Notes: a model not told the origin generated them from the sequence alone. DNA of 64,000 nucleotides from Brachionus manjavacas (GCA_019054805.1 JAHQIY010000008.1:3891501-3955500); one strand, 5' to 3'. Positions 12,089-23,848 are shown, counted from the first letter of the stretch. Translations and numbers: made by a program.

Positions 12089-12420
12089 TTACATACGGAG
12101 CATGAATTCAAATCTTAAAGCTTTGTATACAGCATCTTGAGTCTCTAAAGAAACAACTGGAGTAGCCATGACCAATTTTTTCTTATTTGATTCTAAATTC
12201 AACATTTTTGAATTTATTGTATCTAGATCTGTATCTAAATTCTCCAAATTAATCACTGAGTCACAGGTTTCGTAATTTACACAGGATTTCCCATAAGCGA
12301 AATGAGCATCAGCAATTTAATAGCGACTTAATAGAGAACTTTTCCACTGCACCAGATTTGAATCAAAAATTTTATACACTTTTGGAAAATTCAATTTTTT
12401 GTGTACAGGACATCCGAAGA
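12089..12420 (-). pseudogene. Decayed coding fragment, unknown family
   Basis: On the minus strand a frame ending with TAA at 12091-12089 has non-random composition (for example DAHFAYGKSCVNYETCDSVI and MATPVVSLETQDAVYKALRF). An in-frame TAA lies upstream at about 12320, before a further coding-like segment (GCPVHKKLNFPKVYKIFDSN). The closely spaced Cys residues are reminiscent of small secreted-protein or EGF-like repeats, but this is not enough to name a family. It may be an exon with an intron I cannot place, or a pseudogene. Confidence 0.35.
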
Positions 12421-12615
12421 TAAATATTCAATTATTTCCTTTTTGTTTCATAATTTACTAAAAACCATAATTAAACTTAAATTTTAATTTACACTTATTT
12501 ATACTTGGACATTTATCTTTTTTATTTTTTATACTTTTATTCAATCTCTTGGCTGATAAGAAGGACTTTGACCCATTCTGAGCTACCTGGGGTATTCCCT
12601 AAACTTTTTAAATAA
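12421..12615 (+). mobile_element. LINE family B 3' tail
   Basis: The block AAGGACTTTGACCCATTCTG followed by an AGCTACCTGGGG-type sequence and an A-rich end recurs, diverged, at about 32541-32595, where it follows a reverse-transcriptase C-terminal relic. It is therefore read as the 3' terminus of the same LINE family, here reduced to its 3' UTR. Confidence 0.55.
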
Positions 12616-13218
12616 AAAAATAAATCTCTGAGTCAGAAGACCTATCACCATTTTGGTTACTTTAAAATTTTTGCAACAGTAGCGTCAACATCATTACTTT
12701 GTTCAAGTAAAACAACATCATTAAAAGTTCTACTTTTGAAAATTGAATAACTTTTTCTTTTTTCCATGATGTTTTTCATCAATTAATTATCATTACATAT
12801 TTGAGTATTTACGCTTTAAAATTTCTTCTTTGTTTTACCTTTCCTTTGGAAATGATCTCAAGCGACTGTCGCAATTCACAAAAAAAATACGATAAGAGTT
12901 AGCTCAAAATATGCGACCAGGTATATTTGGAAACATTTTGGAATTAATTGAAAAAGTAAAGAAAAAGATGTACAAAAAATGGGAAACCTAAATTAACTTT
13001 GGCCGACCCTATACAACTAATAAACATTGTGTTTTATATTAAAGCACTTTTTTTAGTATGATAATTTAAGTTCTTCTACATTTTTTTCTTTAAAAAAAGC
13101 TCATCTAAATATTAAAAAATTATGAAAAAAAAACTCCTATTTCATCCACGACTTTCTCTTCAATAGGAAATTTGTGATCTAAATCAACAAATCTCTCTCA
13201 AAAGTATTTGGAATCTCG
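12616..13218. other. Intergenic AT-rich stretch
   Basis: No recognisable gene or element between the LINE tail and the small RT relic. Confidence 0.5.
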
Positions 13219-13320
13219 AGGAGTGTACCCCAAGGCAACTATTTTTCACCAACACTTTTTTTCATTATTTTACAGCGAAATTACCGAAATTTTTTCAAGT
13301 GATATTCAATACAGAGCTGT
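13219..13320 (+). mobile_element. Short LINE reverse-transcriptase relic
   Basis: With one or two frameshifts the sequence reads like the GVPQG...SPTLF segment of a non-LTR reverse transcriptase, followed by YSEITEIFSSDIQYRA, the region just before the catalytic box. Very short and decayed. Identification rests on this motif alone. Confidence 0.4.
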
Positions 13321-13444
13321 TTAAAAGTCCCAATTTAAAACCGGAGAAAAAATTTACTTTGGAATCTAGGAACGTGGAGTCATCAAGATTAAGACAATTT
13401 TTTATTTTAAAATACTTAAAGAAATTTTCTAGTCATTATATTCA

Positions 13445-13508
13445 TCGTGAAAAAAAAAAGTCCGGACTTGGACTTGACTTGAGACTTGTGACTTTTAAAC
13501 AACTCTGT
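13445..13508. repeat. AAGTC-rich repeat end
   Basis: Repeated GACTTG units (GGACTTGACTTGAGACTTGT) followed by TGACTTTTAAACAACTCTG. The same style of terminus occurs near 1025-1075, 47560-47605 and at both ends of the 49567-50134 element. It is probably one terminus of a hAT-like MITE family with CAGAGTTG ends. Confidence 0.45.
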
Positions 13509-14211
13509 TCAAATAGCTCCTTTCAAATAACTCCTCAAATTAACTAAAATAATAATAATAATAATTAATACCTATCTTGTTATAAGAATACCAATTACTA
13601 AGACTTTTAATGGTAGTTCAAAAATTTAATAAAGATCTTAAAAAATATTTGTCTAAATGACTAATTACTCTAATTTAGAAGGCTTACAATTAATTTAATA
13701 ATAACTTATCTAAATGAATAAAAAATTCGTCTTAATTAAAAATTAATAAAATATTATGGTGATGGAGCTCTGCTCGAACAGAATTAAAAAATACAGATAA
13801 AAATTTTCTATAAAAAATTTCCAAAAAATCAAGTTGAAAATTCAAAGAAAAGACAACTGAACAATGGTACCCAAAATGTTGCAAATAAATCGTGCTGACT
13901 TTGCAACATGTCAATGACTAAAGGAGATTTTTTAAATGCAACTCAAAAAATATATAATTTTTTTTATACTTTATACAAGATATTTTTTTATTATTATTGC
14001 TTAGATTTTAATAACATGAGATATGCTGGTGACATATTTAATATTTATAGTTAAATTGAAGCTAAATTTTGTCTTTAAGTTTAAATAGAATAAATTAAAC
14101 TTTAAAAAATTTAACTGGTTCAGCTTAATATTTACGTAAAAACAAAATACCTTTGATTTTTAATGACATATTTATCAAAAAAACTGTATTAACAAAAAAA
14201 TAAAAAATACT
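13509..14211. other. Intergenic stretch upstream of the acetyltransferase
   Basis: Contains a short (AAT)n tract at about 13547-13567. Small antisense frames are low-complexity. No gene supported. Confidence 0.5.
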
Positions 14212-14220
14212 ATATAAAAA
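14212..14220 (+). promoter_or_regulatory. Possible TATA box of the acetyltransferase gene
   Basis: ATATAAAAA lies 28 bases before the ATG at 14248. If used, it would give a very short leader. In DNA this AT-rich a chance match is quite possible. Confidence 0.25.
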
Positions 14221-14247
14221 CTTTGAGGCATTCAAATCTATTTAAAA

Positions 14248-14931
14248 ATGAAGAGAACAATTTTTATTTTTATACTAATACAAACTTTAAATGGAAATAA
14301 TATTTTAAAGCCAATGCGGTTTGATCCTCCATCTAGAGTTGATATCGAATTAAAAAATGTAACTGAACTCAACGATGCTGAAAAAATGTTAGCCGGACTT
14401 CCATATAACGCAAATAACATTTATCTTGCAAATGGAAGAATTTATGCGAAACAAATGTGCAAAAAATACAACAGCATGGATCCACTAGATGACCGAGATC
14501 AAGTTTTAAAAGAACTTCTAGGAACGCATTCCAAAGGAAACTATATTGAACCGCCATTTTATTGTGATTACGGATCTAACATTCATCTTGGTGAAAATGT
14601 CTACATGAATCATGGATGCATATTGCTAGATGTAAATGAAATTAAAATTGGAAAAAACACATTTTTGGGCCCAAATGTTCAAATTTATACAGCTGGTCAT
14701 CCAACAGATCCAATTCTAAGGCGAAAAACCGAGTTTGGAAAGGCAATCACGATTGGCTGTGATACCTGGATAGGTGGTAGCGCAATAATTTTGCCAGGTA
14801 TAACTATAGGAGATGGAGTAACAATCGGTGCCGGTAGTGTAGTAACCAAAAATATTGAATCGTTTACTGTAGCAGTAGGAAATCCAGCAAGAGTGATCAA
14901 AAGATTAAATTTCACAAATTTGAATGATTAA
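14248..14931 (+). CDS. Maltose/galactoside O-acetyltransferase-like protein (left-handed beta-helix), bacterial type
   Basis: A 227-residue single-exon protein of the Maa/LacA/NodL family, which transfers acetyl from acetyl-CoA to a sugar hydroxyl. The N-terminal Mac domain (EKMLAGLPYNANN), the hexapeptide-repeat core (IHLGENVYMNHGCILLDV), the catalytic His in YTAGHP (H151) and the CoA-side signature WIGGSAIILPGITIGDG then VTIGAGSVVTKNI are all present. Bacterial members are about 185 residues. The extra roughly 40 residues are N-terminal and begin with a hydrophobic MKRTIFIFILIQTLNG, possibly a signal peptide. This family is typical of bacteria and fungi and unusual in animals, so horizontal transfer is plausible. 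Flanking tRNA-Ile genes and animal genes argue against simple contamination. The physiological acceptor sugar is unknown. Confidence 0.9.
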   Translation: MKRTIFIFILIQTLNGNNILKPMRFDPPSRVDIELKNVTELNDAEKMLAGLPYNANNIYLANGRIYAKQMCKKYNSMDPLDDRDQVLKELLGTHSKGNYIEPPFYCDYGSNIHLGENVYMNHGCILLDVNEIKIGKNTFLGPNVQIYTAGHPTDPILRRKTEFGKAITIGCDTWIGGSAIILPGITIGDGVTIGAGSVVTKNIESFTVAVGNPARVIKRLNFTNLND

Positions 14932-15234
14932 TTTTAATTTAAAAAATACTGATTAGGTTTGAATGAAAAGTTTTAATGGATGAAGATTTTTTAATAATAA
15001 TCAATACCTACGAAATTTAAAAAAATTTAAAATAATTTTTTATTTTTTTATAGATATTATTTTTCGATTAAAATAAATTTGACTTGCGTTTATTGAAAAA
15101 AATTTTTTCATAGTAAATTTAAAATCTTTAAACACACTTTTTTGAAATATAAAATATAAAAAAAATAATTTTCGTAATTTCATATTTGCTGATTACTTTG
15201 TTTTGATCTAAATAAATAAAATTTAAAAAAAATT

Positions 15235-15308
15235 TGCCCAGTGGGAGGATCGAACTCACGACCTTCGCGTTATTAGCACGACGCTCTAACCAACTGAGCT
15301 AACCGGGC
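15235..15308 (-). tRNA. tRNA-Ile (anticodon AAU), copy 1
   Basis: A 74-nt cloverleaf with acceptor stem GCCCGGT/ACTGGGC, discriminator A, D-loop TCAGTTGGTTAGA, anticodon loop CTAATAA (anticodon AAT) on a TCGTG/CGCGA stem, and T-loop TTCGATC. Intron-free, no encoded CCA, with a T-run downstream as a Pol III stop. Head-to-head with the plus-strand copy at 16364. The body is identical to the other three copies. Confidence 0.97.
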
Positions 15309-15442
15309 CTTGTTTAGTATTACAAAAATAAAAAAAAATAAATTTGATTTATTTTTAAATTTAATTTAGAAATTCAAATAAAGAATTAATTAAACACTTT
15401 TTAAAAATTTTTTCAAAAATTAATCTTTTTTGTTGGAATTGA

Positions 15443-15646
15443 AGATTTTTTATAGAATCCAAAAATTATTTAAACTTTGAAGATAACGTATTTGCTCGTA
15501 TTTACCGACATGTCGGTTACGTTATTCACGTTAATGCATCTTACGGCAACAACTCAAGATATTTACTCATAAATAATCAGAAAAGAAGCATACTCCAACT
15601 TATTTTTGATGTTATAAAAGAATTGAAAAATGGTATCATAATCTAA
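15443..15646 (+). other. Small coding-like frame between tRNA genes, unknown
   Basis: A 67-residue open frame without a Met start. It contains DNVFARIYRHVGYVIHVNAS and a helical-looking QLIFDVIKELKNGI end. Composition looks more protein-like than neighbouring frames. No family recognised. It could be a lone exon, a retroelement relic or chance. Confidence 0.25.
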
Positions 15647-16363
15647 ACATTGTTGAAAAAAAAATAAAAATATAATTTGGAATTTTTAATATTAAATTTT
15701 CTATCAATTGTTTTTTTCAAAATCAGATTAAAATCTTGTTTTTTATTTATTTGAATTTTTAAATCAAATTATTTTTTTTTCAAATTTAAATTAGAATTTT
15801 TTTTTATTCGAACATATATACAACTATATTAAAACTTAAATCTTAATTTTTTTAAAATGTATTTTTCGTTCTACAGATACTTTTAACTTATGTTTTTGAC
15901 CTTCATCTTTCATTCAAGAGTTCTAAAATTCTCAATTTTTTTGAGAAAAACTGAAATAAAATTCTTTTTTTGAAAAAAAGCATATCTCTGAATTAAGGCT
16001 AAGCATCAAAAACATTAGGAAAAAGTATCGGTAGGATGAAAAATTCATTTAAAAAAAATTTAAATTTATTGTGCAGCTAATTCCAAAAACATAATTAAAA
16101 TATAATTAGATTTTAATTAAAATATATCTAAATATTAAATCAAATACAATATTCGATTTACAACACTATTCATATTATGGTAGTGCTGTGATTTTATGTT
16201 TTTAACAGAATTTTAGTAAAAATTACAATAAAAATTCTAATAAAATAAATTACCGATTTTGATTTTGAGGTAAAAATCTCTAGGATTATGAGGAAATTTT
16301 GGGTTGGCTGAACATTTCTAAAATTTTATTTCTTTTATTATGATTTTGGTGTTATTAAACAAG

Positions 16364-16437
16364 GCCCGGTTAGCTCAGTTGGTTAGAGCGTCGTGCTAAT
16401 AACGCGAAGGTCGTGAGTTCGATCCTCCCACTGGGCA
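16364..16437 (+). tRNA. tRNA-Ile (anticodon AAU), copy 2
   Basis: Sequence identical to copy 1 over 74 nt, on the opposite strand 1055 nt away. The 5' flank TATTAAACAAG is shared with copy 4 and nearly with copy 1 (TACTAAACAAG). A long T-run starts 3 nt after the gene, consistent with Pol III termination. Confidence 0.97.
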
Positions 16438-17354
16438 AATTTTTTTCAATCAATAAAAGAGAAGATTTTTACCACATATTTTTTGGTCTATTTTTTATTA
16501 TTCAAAACGACTCAAAGGAAGAATTGGGGGCTTTTATAATTTTTTTTTAATTGACTCGGTTAAATTTTAGAACTCCTTAATTACTTTGAAAAATATCAAA
16601 ACTAAAATGTCTAAATTTTTATTTAAGGAAAAGATAAAATATTTTTATTTAAAACTCATAGCTTGTAGATCAATGATGAGTAATTAATTTTATTAATTTT
16701 TTTAGAGATCAATTATTAATTTTGATTAAATATTAATTAAATTGAAGTGATAATAGTTTAGGAGACTATAGATTATTTTTTTGTTGGAGATCAAATAGCA
16801 TTAAACGGCTAGAAGAAATAATAGAAGGTTTTCAATTTTTTGCTTTAATATAATTAATTTATGAATACTTAATCTTTTTTTCTAAATTTAAAATTAATTA
16901 TTTTAGAATAATTTCGGTTTTTTTCTTCAAATAATTAAAAAATTTAAATCAGCCCGATTATGGAATATTATGATGTTAACCCATTTTCAAATTTATAAAC
17001 AATTACTCTATGAAAATTTTCTCTTCTGAAATAATTAATTCCACTGAAGACATTGTATCCAGAAATTCAAAATCCAACTCTTCTCTAAAGTTCGAACTAA
17101 TGTTACAAAAATGGAAATAAGCAAAACTATAAAATACCGTTGAAGTGCATGCTCAACAGCTTCAGATGAGAATATGCAGGCAAAAATTTTGAAGAAAATT
17201 GAAAAATAAAACTCAATTTGATTTATGCTAAGCAACCGCTCTTTATGTTATTTACTTTTTCTTGTGCGAGTCGGCTCTTGTTTCTTGTTTGGCAAAAAAA
17301 AACTTTCATAAAATAAAAAAAGTTTAAAGCTTGTTAGAAGACATCTGCTAAGAA
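16438..17354. other. Upstream region of the PP2C gene
   Basis: AT-rich. A 36-codon plus-strand frame starting about 17011 (MKIFSSEIINSTEDIVSRNS) looks mildly coding and could be an upstream exon or uORF of the phosphatase gene. No support beyond composition. Confidence 0.3.
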
Positions 17355-20300
17355 ATGAGCTCGGCCTTGTATGACAGAATCAAATCGAATAAATATTCGA
17401 CGTGTGGGGAATACAAAAGTTTAAAGTATGGCATATGTGAAATGCAAGGCTGGCGCAACGAGATGGAGGACTCGAACTGCGTGTTCAAATCGGACTCGGA
17501 TCTCGACGAGTGGTCTTTCTACGCAGTATTCGATGGGCATGGTGGCAGTTTTATAAGTAAAATATCAGCTGATTATCTATGGGGACAAATCTACCAAGAA
17601 ATGATAGAAAGCTCAATTAGGTCTCGCAGTGACCCGAAAAATTCTCTTTTCCGCTTAAATTCGCTCTCACCCGAAGAAGTTATCAATTGTGTCAAGAGCG
17701 GATTTTACTCATTTGACCGCAAGTTATTCGAAAAGATCAAAACTTTGAATTATGAAGACAAAAGCGGCACCACTGTCGTGGCAGCCTTGATTACCATGAG
17801 CCACATTTATTTAATCAATTGTGGTGACTCGAGAGGAATTTTAGTCAGAGATAACCATATCGAATTGAACACATTCGACCATAAGCCTACCCAGCTGAAA
17901 GAGAGACAGCGAATCCAAAATGCCGGTGGTCTAGTGGCATTGAATAGAGTAAATGGTGGATTGGCAACAAGTAGAGGTTTGGGCGATTTTGACTACAAAA
18001 ATGTTCCCAATTTGGATCAAAATAAACAATTTGTTACTTGTGAACCGGACATTTATTTTGTCAAAAGAAACTTGAATGATCGATTTTTGGTTCTTGCATG
18101 TGATGGCATATGGGATGTAATGGACAATGAATCAGTTAAATCTTTGGTGGACCAGAAATTGCAGAATTTAAATGCCAACTTTGGAAACTCAATTGAGTTA
18201 ATAACTGAAGATTTGATCATGAAATCATTTGAAAGAGTAAATTTTTAATTAAAAATATATCTGAGCTAAAATCTCGATTTTTACGTCAATTTACGTAAAA
18301 TTACGTAAGTTAACCAAAAAAACAAGTGTCATTGCAGCACAGTATGTCACTGTTAAAGGACTTTTTACTTTAGAAACATTTCTTTTTGTATTCAACACTT
18401 CGGCTAAGAGTTTTGAGCAAATATTAAATGGTCATTATTTTATTTTAATTAAATTTTTTAATATTAGAAAAATATTATATGGAAAAAAAATATTAAATTA
18501 GTTAAAGTTGCTGTTCTTAATTTTACATTCCTAATTTAAGTGGTTCTTCAATTGGTACCTGTTTGGCAGCAGGCAGTAGTTGCAAATATTCAAGTTGAAT
18601 AGATAAGTTAATGAAATCCAAGCACATATTTTTTTGGCTATCAATTAATGGACTGACAAAAAAAATTACATATGATGACAAATAAATTAATTGACTGATA
18701 AAATAATTATTTGAGTGACAAAAATACTTTTTTGACTAATTAATTATTTTTACAACAAATTAATGATTTTGAGGTCACAATAAAAATCAAAATCTTGAAC
18801 TATAGCACCAAAATCAGAAGGAAGCTCTAGACGATTATGACAAACCGTTTTTTCCAAATCTCATCATCAAGCTAACTATGAGACATCGTCACAATTTAAG
18901 TTCATTCCTTACAATCTTAGAGAATTAAATTACTAAATAGCTTTTCTTTTTTTTCCTTATTCACTCCTTGCGAAGCATAGGGTCATTACTTTTGATTTCC
19001 ACTCAATTCGAACTAAATAGCTAAATTAGAACTAAAATAAAATAAAATAAAAATGAATAAAATTTTGTCAGTGCAAAATTATTAAATAGTCATCTCAATA
19101 TATATATATATGTCAGTCATTTAGTTTTTTTGTCAGAATAATTAGTTTTTTATTGTCAGCTAAAATAGATAAAATTAGTCACCACTTTTAGTTATTTTAG
19201 TCATCGTAAAAAAATTAAATTTGTCACCCCCAAAAAATTTAAACCTATTTTTTTTAGGAAAGCCGGATATCAGTATTTTTTAAGTCAATGTTTATTCATG
19301 CTCTCAACAACCATTTTCTTAATTGCTGAAAATGGCTTCTAAACCTCAGTATAGTCAGGATCATTTTGATTCTTTTTGGTGATTACTTTTATCCAACTCT
19401 TTATCTAGCTCCAGAGTAATTCCAAAAGTGTCTTGGGTGTCCATTCTTTCAACAAAACTAAAGTCTGATTCACTTTCCAAATCAATCATTTAAAAAAATT
19501 CTTTTATAATTTTAGAAATAATTCTTTAATCAAAAAATACAAAGAATTAAAAAAAAAATTAATGTGCATGTTTCTAAAGTAAACTTATCTTAGTGGTAAA
19601 AAAATTATTATTTCCAAGATTGATTCAAATTATTAAATATTAAATTAATTCAAAGATAATTTTTATAATTTGATTTTTTTTTATTTTTGAATTAATTCGT
19701 TAAGTTTTATTTAATTTTTGGGAAGCAGTCTAGCTTGCCTAATTGAAAGGGAAATTATTTACCTGCAATGTAAAAATATTTAGTTTTTGACTAAACTAAT
19801 TAATTTTTGTCAAGAAAAAAAAACTGTACGATTTGGAAATTACATTTTTTTTAGATTTAGTTTTTGCTTTAAATATTTTGTATATGTTTGTTTTTTTTTA
19901 CTTGTTTTCTGTACCGAGCTAGATTCAGATTTACGTGAAAGTAAAAATACGCATTTTTACGTAAAGATAGTTTTGTAAATTTACGTTTATTGACGTAATT
20001 ATACGATAATTTCCGTTATTTTACGTAAATTTACAGGATAAATTATCTGCTTTCTAATTAAATCCTTCAGCTCATTTAAAATCATTTCGATAGGATTCAG
20101 ACCTGGAGAGTTTGGCGGAGACCTTACCTATAAAAAAATCTAAAAAATTTTTTAATCAATTCAAGTGCAAACCCAGTTTATCCTGTTTCTTTCTAAAAAA
20201 ATTTCTTCGTAGAACAGATTTGTGCATGGGTAATTGTCTTGATGTAATATTAAAATTTTTGAATTATTTTTAGTTATGAATGGTATTATATGGGCGCGAT

Positions 20301-22105
20301 TGAATTTGCTGTAGCATTTTTTTTATGCTGAACAATCACTCAAATCACCAAAAATATTTAACCATACATAAATAAAACAAAAAAAATTCATAAATTTACA
20401 TTTTCTTAAGTTTTTTTACTTTTTTTTTTACTTTTTCTTACTATATTTTACGTAAATTTACTAATTGAGATTTTATATTTTATATTAATTTACGTAAAAT
20501 TACTTTTTTTTAATTGTTAGATAAAAATAGCTAAAAATTTTAAAATGTTTATTTTTTGAAAAATTTCAAGAAAAATAAGAAAAACAGCAGCTTTTTGGTC
20601 CTTTTAGAATTTCTTGTAAAATGAGTAAATTTACGTAAAATAACGGAAATTATCGTATAATTACGTCTATTAATGTAGATTTACAAAACTCTCTTTACGT
20701 AAAAATGCGTATTTTTACTTTCTTTTACGTAAATTTGCGTCAATTATCGTTATTTTACGTAAATTCATGTAAAATCATCATGGCGTAGCAGTACTGTAAT
20801 TTAACATTTTCTAAATAGTTCACACATTTTCGTGGGCTTCAGTTCACGAATTAGGGTAGGGCAATTTTTTTATAATTTTAAAATATCCAATACTAATATG
20901 TTAGTCACTAATCTCAAGGATGAGTGTAAAAGACTAAAAATTTTATTTCAAGGAAAATATTATTGATAAAGTTTCCCTAAAAATAAGATAATTTTGTTTT
21001 CTTTTAAAAAAATGATTCAAAATTTAATTTTTTTTCAAAATATGTCAAAAAATAAGAATTGAATTAGCACAAAATTTAAGAAAAAAAATTTAAAAAAATT
21101 AAGTAATTATTTGAATAAATAATGAATGAAAAATATAACTTTTATACTAACCGGAAGTGAATTCTCGAGTAGACGATTACTTTCAAAAGTAATATCTTAT
21201 AATGAAATAAATTTCACTTTCGAACAACACCTAAACATTTGAATTTAATTTTTTTTAAAAATCATAAAATAAATTTTAGTGAAATTCAAATAAGATATTT
21301 GATTCTTTATGCAATTAAATTTTGATACTCGAATTTGCAGTTATTTAAAATATTTGTTATTTGTTAAAATTTTAGTTGGAAAATACTTTAAGAAAATATT
21401 AAATTAGTAGTTATATTTACACGATTTGGCGCATGACATAATCTCTTGTTAATTTCTCAAAATTTACTTATTTTTGATGATAAATTAAAAAATTAAGAAT
21501 TCTTTAATTCTAGATTAATTATAAATGTGAAACGGCCTTGAAGCCTAAAAAACAGTGAAACGGCTTTTAGTGCTTCTAGCGTTCAATCTGTTAAAAAATT
21601 AATGAATGAATTTCCCTTGTGTTGACGTTAAATACATTCAAATAAGTAAATTAGTAAAAACTAACAATTAATAATTAAATAAAATAAATATATTTAATAA
21701 ATATTTAATTAGCTGACTATTAATTGAAAATTAAAACTAAAAAAGATATCAGTTTAAAAGTACAAGTCACGAATAGTTCAAAATGACAGAATTAAGCGAT
21801 AAAAATTTTTTAAAAAAAAAGACGTAAAATTCGATCAATTCAAATGAATTGAGATTTTAAAATATTTTTGTTTGACTTAATTATTCTTTAATCATTTTAA
21901 AGTAATTAAATTCTTACAAATCTTAATTTTTTTTAAGGGAAGCAAAGACAACATGAGTGCCATAGTTATTTATTTTAGTCAAAAATCAAATGAATCCAGG
22001 AGTATATCAAACAAAACTTTGCGAAAGGATTCGTCAAAATCAGACCAAAATAATAATATGAACATTAGAAAAAGCAGCTCAAATGTTTTTGGAAAAAGAG
22101 TATAA
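17355..22105 (+). CDS. PPM-family (PP2C) Ser/Thr protein phosphatase
   Basis: A metal-dependent phosphatase of the PPM1A/PPM1B type, about 349 residues from two exons. Exon 1 (17355-18236) carries the signature blocks in order: RNEMEDSN, VFDGHGG (metal-binding Asp), DKSGTTVVAALI, NCGDSRG, DHKP, NGGLATSRGLGDFDYK and ACDGIWDVMDN. It ends in codon AGA before a GTAAAT donor. Exon 2 (21938-22105) starts in phase 0 with GSKDNMSAIVIYFSQ, the conserved last metal-binding motif (family form GSRDNMS). It adds a Ser/Lys-rich tail ending TAA. The join aligns residue for residue with PPM1A around this motif. The 3.7-kb intron (18237-21937) holds a Tc1/mariner relic and other repeats. All catalytic Asp residues are present, so it is likely functional. 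Confidence 0.93.
18600..19250. repeat. TGAC-motif repeat region with inverted halves
   Basis: Irregularly spaced TGACAAA/TGACTAA units appear in one orientation at 18650-18790. They also appear as TTTGTCA/TTAGTCA, mainly the other orientation, at 19065-19230, suggesting the two ends of a degenerate terminal-inverted-repeat element inside the PP2C intron. No ends or target duplication could be fixed. Confidence 0.35.
19255..19487 (-). pseudogene. Decayed coding fragment in the PP2C intron
   Basis: On the minus strand ATG at about 19487 opens MIDLESESDFSFVERMDTQD and about 20 further residues. After an apparent frameshift a second coding-like segment follows (KPFSAIKKMVVESMNKH). It is probably the decayed gene of the repeat element around it, but the family is not recognised. 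Confidence 0.3.
19928..20740 (-). mobile_element. Tc1/mariner-like relic with about 110-bp inverted repeats
   Basis: Left (19928-20036) and right (about 20624-20740) arms are near-perfect inverted repeats built from TTTACGTAAA-type units, sharing for example AAAATACGCATTTTTACG. Between them the minus strand encodes transposase fragments: LHQDNYPCTNLFYEEIFLER (second catalytic Asp region, HQDN) and, after a break, SPPNSPGLNPIEMILNELKD (third catalytic acid region, PGLNPIE). This motif pair is specific to the Tc1/mariner superfamily. The N-terminal half is absent. Further ACGTAAA units at 18278-18310 and 20440-20510 may be pieces of related copies. It lies inside the PP2C intron. Confidence 0.75.
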
Positions 22106-23848
22106 TTGTTGAATGATACTATTAAAATTATATTTATATGTAAAAATTTTATATATAACTAACTAATTCAATTTTGAAAAATATTTGGTTAACAATAAAC
22201 TAAGTTATTTTGTATCATATTGATTTTTGAAGATCAATTATTAATTAATTTAATTTCTTTAATAAATTTTATTTTCAATATAAAAATTCAACATCATAAA
22301 AAAACAGAAGTTAATGGTACATGCCCAAACTTTATTTTACTGTCGCTGAATGAAGCATAGATGTGAAAAATTAAAAAGTCCAAATGAAAATATGCTCCCA
22401 ATAACACCTATTTACGGTGGCTGTTAATATGACTAACTATTTAAAGAGTTATCATTTTTATACTTTAGGTTAGAGTTCTACTCATTTAACTCATTTTATT
22501 CGTTTTACTCATTTTATACATTTTGTTCTTCGTTAGTTTGACTTAACCTTTTAAGCTTGGTTTAAAAGTATATAGAAACCATTAGTTGATCTTTGATGTC
22601 AAAAGGTTGAATAAAATTTTGAAAAATTCTATAAAATTTGTTATCATTTTTATCAAAAATATTTAAAAAAGATTAAATAGTTATTGATTATTTTTTAATA
22701 AATGATTCATCAATGATTAAATATTGATTAAAAGTAACAAAATTGAGCACATTATTTCCCTTCCCTGCTAATTTCAATAAACTCTTCGCCTATTCTATTA
22801 AAAAATAGAGCCCCAAACCAAAGTTTAAGCTAATAAAAAAACCTTTACCTTGTGCTTACCAAAAACCCTAAACTAGGGCTTCGTCCCGGACCCCTTTGGC
22901 TTTAAACACTGTTCCCTATACCAGGTCAGTGACCCGGGTCTCGGCTGGCTGCAACTGCTTCTAATTTACATGGGTTTCAAAGAAAAAGAGGGTTTTTATT
23001 GAAATAGCGGGATTTTCATTAAAATTTTATTTGACGAAAACATTGTTTGCTTATATTTTTATATGCTTAGATTAAATTATATATTTTTTTTTAGAAAATT
23101 TATTTTTTTATTTAATTGTAAATCTGTCCCAAGCCTTTGTTCACTTATAATAAAATAAAAAAGACTAAACATAAAAAAATAAAAAATTAATTTTAGCTTG
23201 AAATATTAGTTTAACTAATTGATTAATATTTGGGATTACTTATTTTAAATTTATCGAATTATCTTTGTTTCTAGCGGCACCCAGATAAGTCAATTAGTGC
23301 TCAAATTTAGGTAAACTGTAATTTTTTGTTGCTTGTGATCATTAGCCATTCATTGGTATGAACAAGAAGCAGATAATTTTGCAAAATCAAATTGATTAAT
23401 TCTAAATTATATAAGGCCAATACTGACTCCGTTGTGTAAACGCCATCTTACTATTCGTTCTTTCTTTCCAAAGCTCAAGACGTCTGGCGAAGTCTCTCTT
23501 TTGGTTAAACTATGATTTTTTAAAGTCAAAAACAACGAAATAGGCAAAATGAGCAAAATGAGTCGAAATATGAATTTTCTTTATGAAATCTAATTGAATT
23601 ATTTATGAATCTAATTGAAATATTTATTTATTAATTGAATCTAAATGAATTTTAACTTTTTTTGGTGATATTTTATGAACTTTACTGAATTATTGACCCA
23701 TAAGATTTTAAAAATTTTAGCCACAAAAATTATAGTTGAATTGTTTTATAAGAGAGAATTAATGATTATTTTCTTTTAAAAAAAAATTAGAAAAAAAAAT
23801 TAATAAACTAGTTATTTATTTTTAGAAATTGTTTACTTGAAAAAAATT
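22106..23848. other. Intergenic stretch with a GC-rich island
   Basis: A GC-rich block at about 22865-22970 (CTAGGGCTTCGTCCCGGACC and following) stands out against about 80 percent AT flanks. It may be a fragment of an unrecognised repeat. No gene was recognised. Confidence 0.4.

Noticed and set aside
13732-13914. Small minus-strand frame upstream of the acetyltransferase
   Set aside because: Low-complexity, no conserved motif.
14369-14915. Antisense frames over the acetyltransferase
   Set aside because: Shad­ow frames opposite conserved hexapeptide repeats.
17011-17121. 36-codon frame upstream of the PP2C gene
   Set aside because: Too short; could be a uORF but nothing supports translation.
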